Part shown: piece by piece, positions 57,718 to 64,000 of the stretch
Numbering within the stretch: the stretch's first letter is position 1
Layout: each line of letters opens with the position of its first letter
Assembly (NCBI RefSeq): GCF_039596395.1
Contig: NZ_JBCNJT010000001.1
Coordinates: forward strand, 965,315 to 1,029,314
Source: Fluviicola sp.
GTDB lineage: Bacteria > Bacteroidota > Bacteroidia > Flavobacteriales_D > Crocinitomicaceae
DNA: 64,000 nucleotides
Direction: 5' to 3'
The notes under the pieces: model-generated
Told to the model about the DNA's origin: nothing
The model's input: the letters and a program-made list of their open reading frames with translations, nothing else
Databases searched by the model: none
Made by a program: the position numbers and the translations under genes

Positions 57718-58968
57718 ATGATAGAACTATTACCTCATATTTATACGCTTTCAAACGGGCTTAGATTGGTTTACCTGCATGCGGGTTCACCGGTTGCTCA
57801 TTTGGGAGTTACCGTGCTTGCCGGTTCCAGGTTTGAAGAAGATCACGAGGTCGGGCTGGCTCACTTCTTAGAGCACAGTATTTTCAAAGGAACGGAAAAA
57901 CGCAAAGCCTTTCACATTCTCTCCCGCCTGGATTCGGTTGGTGGAGAATTGAATGCCTATACCACGAAAGAAGAAATCTGTTTGTATGCTTCTTTTGTTA
58001 AAACGCACTTGAATCGCGCAGCCGAATTGCTTTCGGATATTGCGATCAACAGTAATTTCCCGGAGAAAGAAATCCAAAAGGAAAAGGAAATTGTGCTGGA
58101 TGAATTGAATTCTTACCTGGACAATCCGAGCGACAAGATTTTCGACGATTACGAAGCATTGATTTTCCCGAACCATCCGCTGGGAAATAACATCCTGGGA
58201 ACACCCGAATCGGTGCAGTCTTTCGGAAGGGAATCGCTGAAACAATACGTTGATAAGTTCTTTTTTACTGAAAACACGGTTATTTCCTTTGTCGGGGATA
58301 TTCCTTTGAATACGCTGGTGAAATGCCTGGAAAAGCACTTTCATTCCATGCCATCGGGGAAAGCGAAGGCAATTCCCAGAACTTTTGAGAATTATATTCC
58401 TGTTAAAAAGCGGGTAGAAGAGGGGAATTACCAGGCGCATGCCATCATCGGTGGAATTGCTCCGGGATACAACAGCGAACACCGCAGGGGAATGACTTTA
58501 CTGACAAATGTACTCGGTGGCCCGGCTATGAATTCCCGCCTTATTCTATCCGTTCGTGAGAAGTACGGATACACCTATAACATCGAAGCGCAATATTCCC
58601 CTTATCTGGATTTGGGTTATTGGTCGATCTATTTCGGAACGGACCAGAAATACCTGGCAAAAACGATGAAGATCATTTATGCTGAGTTGAAGAAGCTCCG
58701 GGAAGTTCCGCTTACTGCGAAGCAATTGCTGCAGGCAAAAGAGCAATTGAAAGGTCACATTGCTTTGTCCCTGGACTCGAATTTGGGCTTGATGCAAGGT
58801 TTGGGAAAATCCCTGTTGCTGTTCAACCAGATTGATACCATCCAGGAGATGTATGCGAGTATTGATAAGCTGACGAGTGAAGAATTGCAGGAAATTGCCC
58901 GGACTTATTTCAAGGAAGAAACTATCTCTGAATTGATCTACGATGTAAAACCTGACTCAGGAAATTAA
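57718..58968 (+). CDS. Cytosolic M16 peptidase
   Basis: 416 residues without a signal peptide. HxxEH is present in GLAHFLEHSIFKGTEKR near residue 49, and the third Glu in KEIVLDELNSYLD. M16 features: TLSNGLRLVYLHAGSPVAHLGVTVLAGSRFEE, ENTVISFVGDIPLNTL, NVLGGPAMNSRLILSVREKYGYTYNIEAQY. It resembles the processing-peptidase-like bacterial proteins (PqqL/YmxG-like). It is the last gene of the DUF4494-pdxH operon, starting 3 bases after pdxH. Confidence 0.92.
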   Translation: MIELLPHIYTLSNGLRLVYLHAGSPVAHLGVTVLAGSRFEEDHEVGLAHFLEHSIFKGTEKRKAFHILSRLDSVGGELNAYTTKEEICLYASFVKTHLNRAAELLSDIAINSNFPEKEIQKEKEIVLDELNSYLDNPSDKIFDDYEALIFPNHPLGNNILGTPESVQSFGRESLKQYVDKFFFTENTVISFVGDIPLNTLVKCLEKHFHSMPSGKAKAIPRTFENYIPVKKRVEEGNYQAHAIIGGIAPGYNSEHRRGMTLLTNVLGGPAMNSRLILSVREKYGYTYNIEAQYSPYLDLGYWSIYFGTDQKYLAKTMKIIYAELKKLREVPLTAKQLLQAKEQLKGHIALSLDSNLGLMQGLGKSLLLFNQIDTIQEMYASIDKLTSEELQEIARTYFKEETISELIYDVKPDSGN

Positions 58969-59111
58969 TACGACAACTTTTCAACTTCTCGAATTCTCGA
59001 ATTTGCAACATTGCGATATTGCAATGAAGATTTCTTTATTCTTGAAACCCTATTTGTTAAAGCCAGGAATTAATTTATCATTTTTTAGATTAACTTCCCC
59101 TGAATTGAAAT

Positions 59112-59119
59112 TAACTTTG
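59112..59119 (+). promoter_or_regulatory. -7 box of the thioredoxin-family gene
   Basis: TAACTTTG lies 19 bases before the ATG at 59139. Confidence 0.5.
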
Positions 59120-59138
59120 AATCCTCAAATTTACAGAC

Positions 59139-59687
59139 ATGGACTTTCAAACTTACCTCGAACAATTCGAACAAATCCTAAACGCTTCCAACCGGCAAGC
59201 TCCTTACGATAAAGAAGACTATCTTAATTACACCAAGCTGAACTGGTCGCGGATGAACCGTTGGCTGAAAAAAGGAGAAATTCTGCCTCACGTAAAAGAG
59301 AAGATCGAATCAATCAACGAAAAACAAGAATGGGTTGTCATTACCGAACCCTGGTGTGGCGATGCTTCACACATTGTTCCGTTCATTCAGATGATGGCGG
59401 AATTGAACCCATTGATCCATGTAGATTACGAATTACGTGATTCAGAACCTTTCCGCATCAATGATTACCTGACAAACGGCGGAAAAGCAATTCCGAAAGT
59501 GATTATCAAAAACGAACAAGGAGAGGATTTGGCAACCTGGGGTCCAAGACCTGCGGAATGTCAATTGCTGTACAAAGAAATGCACGACAGTAAAGCGCCA
59601 TTTGAAGAAGTGAAAATCCGCTTGCAAAACTGGTACAACGAACATCAGGGAGTAGAGATCCAGGAAGAAATCATTGCCTTGATTTAA
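59139..59687 (+). CDS. Thioredoxin-family protein with a single active-site Cys
   Basis: 182 residues. The thioredoxin-like core has VVITEPWCGDASHIVPFIQMMAEL: WCGD rather than WCxxC, so only one Cys remains at the redox position. GKAIPKVIIKN is the cis-Pro loop. It belongs to the Bacteroidota thioredoxin family with a TGWxGD-like site, presumably not a general disulfide reductase; it may act as a chaperone or bind a cofactor. No signal peptide. It ends at a clear terminator. Confidence 0.88.
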   Translation: MDFQTYLEQFEQILNASNRQAPYDKEDYLNYTKLNWSRMNRWLKKGEILPHVKEKIESINEKQEWVVITEPWCGDASHIVPFIQMMAELNPLIHVDYELRDSEPFRINDYLTNGGKAIPKVIIKNEQGEDLATWGPRPAECQLLYKEMHDSKAPFEEVKIRLQNWYNEHQGVEIQEEIIALI

Positions 59688-59707
59688 GCTTTTAGAAGAA
59701 ATAAATA

Positions 59708-59746
59708 AAACCTGCAGGACTTCAGTGTTCCAGCAGGTTTTTTTGT
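59708..59746 (+). terminator. Intrinsic terminator after the thioredoxin-family gene
   Basis: AAACCTGC (59708-59715) pairs with GCAGGTTT (59733-59740), followed by TTTTG-type T-run. Confidence 0.8.
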
Positions 59747-59802
59747 TTGAAACGGGATTATTTCAATTCGAAAAAATCCCGCTTTTGCAAATCATCTGTT
59801 TT

Positions 59803-60786
59803 TTAAGAGTTTGTAGTAGATTTCCCTCTTCTTAAACGTTCCATATTACATTCAGGACACCAGGAATGGGAATAAATAACGTGATGAGATTTTGTTTCCC
59901 AAACATGTCCTTTTGAACATTCGAATCGTAGCATCGTGGATAAATTCTGATACGTTTTAGAAAGGCATTTCCCTCCTTTTTGAGCAGCGAATTGATTGAT
60001 TTCTTCCAATCTTTTTAGTTCTCTTTTAGCATTGCGTTTTTTAGTATTGCATTCAGGGCACCAATCTGAACTTGTAAGTTGTTTAATTTGATCTCGGCTC
60101 TTTTTGAATTGGTGTTTATTTTTGCATTCCCATTCTAAAGGGATTTCTGTATTGATATAAATTTTAGAAAGAAGTTTTCCATCACGTTCCTGTGCCCATT
60201 TTTTCATGAGTTCCAATGCTTCTTGCTGTTCAATTTGCTTCATACATTTTACGCACCAACTTCCACGTTGTACCATTCTTGGCGAATGCTCGAATTGGTG
60301 ACCGGAGGCACATTCCCAAAGGTGTTTGGTTTCTCTTCCGAGAAATTCGGAAGTCAAACATTTTCCGCCTCTTTCTAAAGCCCAATTTTTCAAATCCTCC
60401 AGGTTAAGAGGGGCTAAGCCTGAACATTTTTTACACCAGGTTTGATCGTAAAATATGGTTGTAGGAAGTAATTCCCAGCGATGTCCCTGCCCGCATTCAA
60501 ATGTTACATTGGTTTTTCGATCTATAAACTCATTGGAAAGACATTTTCCTCCTCTTTCGGCTGCATAATTACGAAGCCATTCCAAATGTTGTTCCGGAGT
60601 TTTTCTTTTATTGCATTGCGGACACCAGGCACCTTTTGAGACGAAATATGGACTTAGATCAAAAGTATGTCCTTTTTTACAACGCCAGGAATGGTCTGAC
60701 ATCTGATCAGTGAATTCGGTACTTAAGCATGTTCCTTCGCGTTCTGATGCTAAAGCTGTCAAATCATTTATAGAGCTAATGCGCAT
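59803..60786 (-). CDS. Five-repeat zinc-knuckle protein of unknown function
   Basis: 327 residues made of five consecutive modules of about 65 residues. Each reads roughly A-x-x-RGGKCLS-x-EF, then WEC-x2-GH-x-W/F, then GSWCPxC: examples SWRCKKGHTFDL, TFECGQGHRWEL, LWECASGHQFEH, LEWECKNKHQFKK and LRFECSKGHVWET. Each module has a CxxGH pair and a WCxxC pair, four potential zinc ligands. The pattern resembles the zinc-ribbon family DUF4379-like domain. No enzymatic motif, signal peptide or membrane segment. It may bind DNA or RNA. The gene is alone, with AT-rich flanks, and may be transferred; base use looks a little more AT-rich than its neighbours by eye. Confidence 0.8.
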   Translation of the reverse strand: MRISSINDLTALASEREGTCLSTEFTDQMSDHSWRCKKGHTFDLSPYFVSKGAWCPQCNKRKTPEQHLEWLRNYAAERGGKCLSNEFIDRKTNVTFECGQGHRWELLPTTIFYDQTWCKKCSGLAPLNLEDLKNWALERGGKCLTSEFLGRETKHLWECASGHQFEHSPRMVQRGSWCVKCMKQIEQQEALELMKKWAQERDGKLLSKIYINTEIPLEWECKNKHQFKKSRDQIKQLTSSDWCPECNTKKRNAKRELKRLEEINQFAAQKGGKCLSKTYQNLSTMLRFECSKGHVWETKSHHVIYSHSWCPECNMERLRRGKSTTNS

Positions 60787-60854
60787 AGTGGCTTATTAAT
60801 AATTGGTTAAGTTAATACTATTATGATTATTCTTATAAGAAGAATGATTTTTGA

Positions 60855-61556
60855 TTATAAAATCCGGTCGTGAAATTCCCTTGTAAGCGTTTTATACGCT
60901 TCCGTGTATGCTCCGCTTTCCGTCCGGATGCATAAAGAAGAAGTTTTTATTTTCTGTTCCTGTTTTCCCAAAGAAAGGATCATCCGGGTGGGCTTTTCCG
61001 GTTTACCGAAAAGGGTGATCAGTTCCAAAGCATACAATTGATGCTCTTTTGCCAGTTGAACAATGTTCCAGGTGCTTTCAAACGGAACAATGATCCAGGC
61101 TTTCCCGTTTGGAGTCAGCAAGCGTGAAATAGCCGCGATCAATTCCGTAAAAGAAAGGCTTTCCGTATGACGTGCGAGTGATTTGTGTACATCCGGGTTT
61201 TTCTGACTGTTCTCAAAAAAGGGCGGATTGCTGATAATCGCATCGAACAGTTCCGCAGCCTGGTATTCCTGGATGGGTTGATGAACGATCGAAATGGGAG
61301 ACGGGAACGGATTGTTCTGTGCATTTGTGCGGGCGTCAAGTACTGCCTGCTCGGAAATTTCCAGCCCGGTAATTTCCCGGAAAGCAAACCGCTGGGCACA
61401 CATGAGTGAAAGAACACCGGTTCCGGTTCCGATATCGAGTAAACGTGCGGGATTTCCCCAATGACATAATGAACCGAGGATCATTGAGTCTGTGCCGACT
61501 TTCAGCGCAGCATGTTCCTGGGAAATTTGAAAGTGTTTGAATTTAAAAACACTCAT
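60855..61556 (-). CDS. trmN6: tRNA1(Val) (adenine(37)-N6)-methyltransferase
   Basis: 233 residues of the YfiC/TrmN6 family, a class I SAM-dependent methyltransferase. SAM motif I is LDIGTGTGVLSLMCAQR, and the catalytic NPPF motif of N6-adenine methylases is in DAIISNPPFFENSQK near residue 115. The start MSVFKFKHFQISQEHAALKVGTDSMILGSL is the family opening. It methylates A37 of tRNA1(Val). The ATG overlaps the rimM stop by one base (TAATG), so translation is coupled in the rpsP operon. Confidence 0.92.
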   Translation of the reverse strand: MSVFKFKHFQISQEHAALKVGTDSMILGSLCHWGNPARLLDIGTGTGVLSLMCAQRFAFREITGLEISEQAVLDARTNAQNNPFPSPISIVHQPIQEYQAAELFDAIISNPPFFENSQKNPDVHKSLARHTESLSFTELIAAISRLLTPNGKAWIIVPFESTWNIVQLAKEHQLYALELITLFGKPEKPTRMILSLGKQEQKIKTSSLCIRTESGAYTEAYKTLTREFHDRIL

Positions 61557-62086
61557 TATTCGCCCATGTACATTTCAATCAGGCCTTCCGGAGAAGTGAC
61601 GTGTAATGTTTTGGATTGGCGGTCAACTTGTTGGATCAGTCCCTCCACAAAAGGGATCAGGATTTCTTTTTCGCCGTTCATGACCACGATCAGCGGGTTT
61701 ACACTATTATCTACGACTTCTTCGATAATTCCGGCTTCACCATAACGGGTGTCAATCAGTTTGAATCCGATAATCTCGTGATCGTAGAAGTGTTTATCGT
61801 CCAGTTCAGGGAGAATGGACAAGGGAAGATAACAGCTTTTTCTAAGAATGACTTTCGCATCGTTTTCCGAATCAACACCTTCCAGTTTTACGGAAGCAAA
61901 TCCTTTGTTCTTCAATTGGAACGACTGAACAAAGAACGGGGTCAATTGCCCGTTGATATCAATAAAAAATGCGTCAAGTGTTTTGTAATCTTCCGGATTG
62001 GTTACATCCAAAAAAAGCGAAACTTCACCTTTGTATCCGTGAAGTTTCGCAATATAACCAAGTTGAAAGCAATCAGAATGTTGCAT
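61556..62086 (-). CDS. rimM: Ribosome maturation factor RimM
   Basis: 176 residues. It binds S19 and is needed for 30S head maturation. The N-terminal domain begins CFQLGYIAKLHGYKGEVSLFLDVTNPEDYKTLDAFFIDI; the PRC-barrel C-terminal domain has LPELDDKHFYDHEIIGFKLIDTRYGEAGIIEEVVDNSVNPLIVVMNGEKEILIPFVEGLI. The usual length (about 175). It follows rpsP by 18 bases, the standard rpsP-rimM order; trmD is not next to it here, trmN6 is. Confidence 0.95.
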   Translation of the reverse strand: MQHSDCFQLGYIAKLHGYKGEVSLFLDVTNPEDYKTLDAFFIDINGQLTPFFVQSFQLKNKGFASVKLEGVDSENDAKVILRKSCYLPLSILPELDDKHFYDHEIIGFKLIDTRYGEAGIIEEVVDNSVNPLIVVMNGEKEILIPFVEGLIQQVDRQSKTLHVTSPEGLIEMYMGE

Positions 62087-62104
62087 GGATCAACTTTAAA
62101 TGAA

Positions 62105-62689
62105 TTAAGCCTCAGCTTCTCCTTCAGCAGCCGGAGCATCCTCTGCAGGAGCTTCAGTTGTTTCTTCAGCAGCAGCCTCTTCTGTTGTAGCTTCAGTTTC
62201 CTCAGCAGGAGCCTCTACTTCTTCAACAGCCGGCGTGTTTTTAGCTTCAATAGCTTTTGCTTTAGCCTCGTTAGCTTCAGCTTCCGCTTTCAAACGTGCA
62301 GCTTTATCAGCTACAGCATCTTTTCCAAGACCTTCAATTTTACCCTGGATTTTAGCAGCTTTTTCAGCTTCCCAAGCAGCAAACTTAGTTTCTACCTGCT
62401 CAGCAGTTAAAGCTCCTTTTGTTACACCTTTCAACAGGTGGTTTTTGTACAATACCCCTTTGTAAGAAAGGATTGCACGTGCAGTATCAGACATTTCAGC
62501 ACCTGTACCAACCCATTTTAAAGTTGATTCGAAGTTGATGTCGATTGTAGCCGGGTTCGTGTTCGGGTTGTAAACTCCCAATTTCTCGATGAACTTACCA
62601 TCACGCTTAGCGCGGGAATCAGCTACTACTACGTGGAAAATTGCTTTCCCTTTTTTACCGTGTCTTTGCAAACGAATACGTGTTGCCAT
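62105..62689 (-). CDS. rpsP: 30S ribosomal protein S16 with long acidic Ala-rich tail
   Basis: 194 residues, against about 80-90 in most bacteria. The core (1-85) reads ATRIRLQRHGKKGKAIFHVVVADSRAKRDGKFIEKLGVYNPN and IDINFESTLKWVGTGAEMSDTARAILSYKGVLYKNHLL. After it a helical linker and a low-complexity Ala/Glu-rich tail (from about 120; VEEVEAPAEETEATTEEAAAE) extend the protein. Such tails are common in Bacteroidota S16 and probably emerge from the 30S surface. Promoter at 62763-62792 and a small leader hairpin at 62704. Confidence 0.96.
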   Translation of the reverse strand: MATRIRLQRHGKKGKAIFHVVVADSRAKRDGKFIEKLGVYNPNTNPATIDINFESTLKWVGTGAEMSDTARAILSYKGVLYKNHLLKGVTKGALTAEQVETKFAAWEAEKAAKIQGKIEGLGKDAVADKAARLKAEAEANEAKAKAIEAKNTPAVEEVEAPAEETEATTEEAAAEETTEAPAEDAPAAEGEAEA

Positions 62690-62703
62690 AATGTTAATTG
62701 TTT

Positions 62704-62719
62704 GAGGTACGAAACCTCG
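62704..62719 (-). promoter_or_regulatory. Small hairpin in the rpsP leader
   Basis: On the minus strand GAGGT-TTCGT-ACCTC forms a 5-bp stem 15-30 bases ahead of the ATG. It could be a ribosomal-protein leader element or simply chance; no family was recognised. Confidence 0.35.
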
Positions 62720-62762
62720 TTTAAAATGAATATTAACTTCTGTTTAGCGAATAAACAGGGTG

Positions 62763-62792
62763 CAAAGATAGTAAAAGCTTCAGAATCTGCAA
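62763..62792 (-). promoter_or_regulatory. Promoter of the rpsP-rimM-trmN6 operon
   Basis: On the minus strand TTG (62790-62792), a 19-base spacer and TATCTTTG (62763-62770) match the Bacteroidota consensus. The rpsP ATG is about 73 bases downstream. Confidence 0.7.
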
Positions 62793-62794
62793 AT

Positions 62795-62826
62795 AAAAAA
62801 GGGAACGATATTTCTACCGTTCCCCT
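62795..62826 (-). terminator. Intrinsic terminator of the outer-membrane protein gene
   Basis: On the minus strand GGGAACGG..CGTTCCC stem (62801-62807 with 62818-62824), followed by a T-run. It directly abuts the rpsP promoter. Confidence 0.85.
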
Positions 62827-62856
62827 TCAACCAATAATATTCTTTAAGAATTCCGA

Positions 62857-63687
62857 TTAGTCTTTTGTAAAAGTAAATTTAACACCAACCTGTAAGAAGA
62901 AGTTACTGAAGTTTGCAACTTGTCTCAAATCTTCTTTTGCAACGCCCACATTTGTTCCCGTTGGGTTTGTTCCCGCGTTGTTGGAAGTATTTGTCAATTC
63001 GTCAACATACTTGGTTTCTTTACTGTAGGTAGGAATATTACCCAATTGGTCTGTTCCGTTTACGTTATACATTTTCATCGTTGTTTCTTTCGATTTCACA
63101 CGTAAGCTGTTTGCTCCGACTTCAGCGAAGAATCCGAATTTTTTACCGAAATGTACGTTCAATCCGACAGCTCCGGTGTATCCCAAACTCACTTTCCCGG
63201 AAGTTTTCAATTGTATCAGCGTTTGAGCGGCCGGGTTTGTATTGTCAATGATCTCGGATTTAACCGATCCCATCAACGGGAAAATTAATCCTGTACGCGC
63301 ATAAACCGATAATTTCTCACCTCCTGATTTTACGATGAAAGCTGGTGTGATACGGAATTGGTTGGAAGATTGCGTGTGTTGGTAATCACCCGTTGGTAAT
63401 GTAGCCTCGTCGATTGTTGTTTTGGCTCCGAAGAATCCGTTCAGGCCTAATTCAATTCCAAAATGTTCTCCGAACATGTATCCCGGAATAATATTCGCTT
63501 GCACACCGCTTCCCAATGTTCCGTAAATGTTCTTTTCGCTGTAAGAGCTTCCGCTGGCAGTTGTGCTTGTTCCCATCACATGCCCCGGTGATCCTAAACC
63601 GTAACCTGCAGAAATGCCAAGGTTAAATTGTGCGGATGCAGTGCCCATAGCCATTACTGCCAATACAGGTAGAATTAATTTTTTCAT
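62857..63687 (-). CDS. Outer-membrane beta-barrel protein
   Basis: 276 residues with signal peptide KKLILPVLAVMAMGTASA. The mature protein starts QFNLGISAGYGLGSPGHVMGTSTT and alternates hydrophobic/polar residues: GSGVQANIIPGYMFGEHFGIELGLNGFFGA, FRITPAFIVKSGGEKLSVYARTGLIFPLMG, VSLGYTGAVGLNVHFGKKFGFFAEVGANSL. It ends in FFLQVGVKFTF, a typical barrel terminus (Phe near the end). The fold is an OmpW/OprF-like or porin-family barrel of unknown pore function. It is monocistronic with a terminator. Confidence 0.85.
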   Translation of the reverse strand: MKKLILPVLAVMAMGTASAQFNLGISAGYGLGSPGHVMGTSTTASGSSYSEKNIYGTLGSGVQANIIPGYMFGEHFGIELGLNGFFGAKTTIDEATLPTGDYQHTQSSNQFRITPAFIVKSGGEKLSVYARTGLIFPLMGSVKSEIIDNTNPAAQTLIQLKTSGKVSLGYTGAVGLNVHFGKKFGFFAEVGANSLRVKSKETTMKMYNVNGTDQLGNIPTYSKETKYVDELTNTSNNAGTNPTGTNVGVAKEDLRQVANFSNFFLQVGVKFTFTKD

Positions 63688-63750
63688 AAGAGAGATTTTA
63701 GATTTTTTTGCAATTTAGAATGTTTTAATTAATTAGGCAAGCATAATAAC

Positions 63751-64000
63751 ATGAAAAATCACACGAATTTGTTTGAGGAAGTTAAATCGGTAGTGGAAGA
63801 GAAATTCAGGAGGGAAAGCGCTGATCACGATTGGTATCACATTGAACGGGTGCTGAAACTTGCTGAATATATTCAAAATCAGGAAGGTGGCGATTTGATG
63901 GTGGTTCGCCTGGCCGCTTTGCTGCACGACATTTCAGATCACAAATTGAACGGCGGGATCAAGAACGATTGCGGAAGAGTGTCGCGGGAAATCCTGACAG
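63751..64000 (+). CDS. HD-domain phosphohydrolase, 3'-truncated by the window edge
   Basis: Starts at ATG 63751 and runs open off the window end. The visible 83 residues have SADHDWYHIERVLKLAEYI followed by VVRLAALLHDISDHKLNGGIKNDCGRVSREIL: the H...HD metal-binding pattern with HDWYH and LLHDISDHK of the YedJ/YfbR-like HD hydrolase family. Such proteins hydrolyse phosphate esters, often nucleotides; the substrate is unknown. The gene is divergent from the outer-membrane protein. Confidence 0.85.
   Translation, partial: MKNHTNLFEEVKSVVEEKFRRESADHDWYHIERVLKLAEYIQNQEGGDLMVVRLAALLHDISDHKLNGGIKNDCGRVSREILT

Noticed and set aside
61616-62410. 264-codon plus-strand frame across rimM and rpsP
   Set aside because: Antisense shadow of two well-known ribosomal genes; Ser/Phe-rich composition arises from the Ala/Glu-rich S16 tail on the other strand.

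Overview
The window looks like a Bacteroidota chromosome, most likely order Flavobacteriales and near Fluviicola/Crocinitomicaceae (an impression from the gene families, not a search). Reasons: a fused SecDF of about 1000 residues; type IX secretion (T9SS) C-terminal sorting domains of type B (gene at 19830) and type A (gene at 49826); -7 promoter boxes of the Bacteroidota form TAnnTTTG, often with an upstream TTG; S16 with a long Ala/Glu-rich tail; and many Bacteroidota-specific DUF families (DUF4494, DUF5522, DUF2141, DUF3037, DUF6340, DUF6624, DUF6141). Nearly all of it is ordinary chromosomal coding sequence. I saw no rRNA, tRNA, CRISPR, insertion sequence or prophage.

Layout. 1-6 kb: envelope/hypothetical genes, a SanA-like protein and the disaggregase ClpB. 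6-14 kb: a polyprenyl-phosphate-type glycosyltransferase with a HAD phosphatase, a MORN-type secreted protein, a lipoprotein, a second glycosyltransferase and SecDF. 14-19 kb: an exonuclease/GIY-YIG nuclease, GNAT and acyltransferase genes, and L-2-hydroxyglutarate oxidase. 19-24 kb: a small secreted protein and a 1120-residue PKD/Ig-like T9SS adhesin-type protein behind a long 5' leader, then YaaA. 24-30 kb: serine deaminase, then the sulfur amino acid operon metX-hom-osmC-metZ. 30-36 kb: GNAT, AraC regulator, a DUF6624 protein, a class C beta-lactamase-like hydrolase and two FKBP isomerases. 36-41 kb: a minus-strand operon beginning with dnaX. 41-49 kb: cystathionine beta-synthase, a metal-receptor protein, PlsC, a HipA-like kinase with its DUF3037 partner, a PLP deaminase, and a Crp-type regulator with an oxidoreductase. 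49-59 kb: a T9SS type A protein, paired M16 proteases, a beta-propeller-like secreted protein and the DUF4494-pdxH-M16 operon. 59-64 kb: a five-repeat zinc-knuckle protein, the rpsP-rimM-trmN6 operon, an outer-membrane barrel and the start of an HD hydrolase.

The most striking element is the leader of the methionine operon (25762-26110). A SAM-I riboswitch is followed by a 33-codon open reading frame whose last six sense codons are all cysteine, directly before the stop and 42 bases ahead of metX. The UGU run is complementary to an ACAACA in the metX translation-initiation region. I read this as a two-input leader sensing SAM (riboswitch) and Cys-tRNA (ribosome stalling). Other points worth checking: dnaX interrupted at an A10 run in the way expected for gamma/tau production by slippage; a family of long perfect palindromes used as bidirectional terminators; a 25-bp inverted repeat that supplies the stop codons of both flanking genes; a recurrent TAnnTTTG-N4-5-start-codon layout implying leaderless mRNAs; and a palindromic operator inside a beta-lactamase-like promoter.
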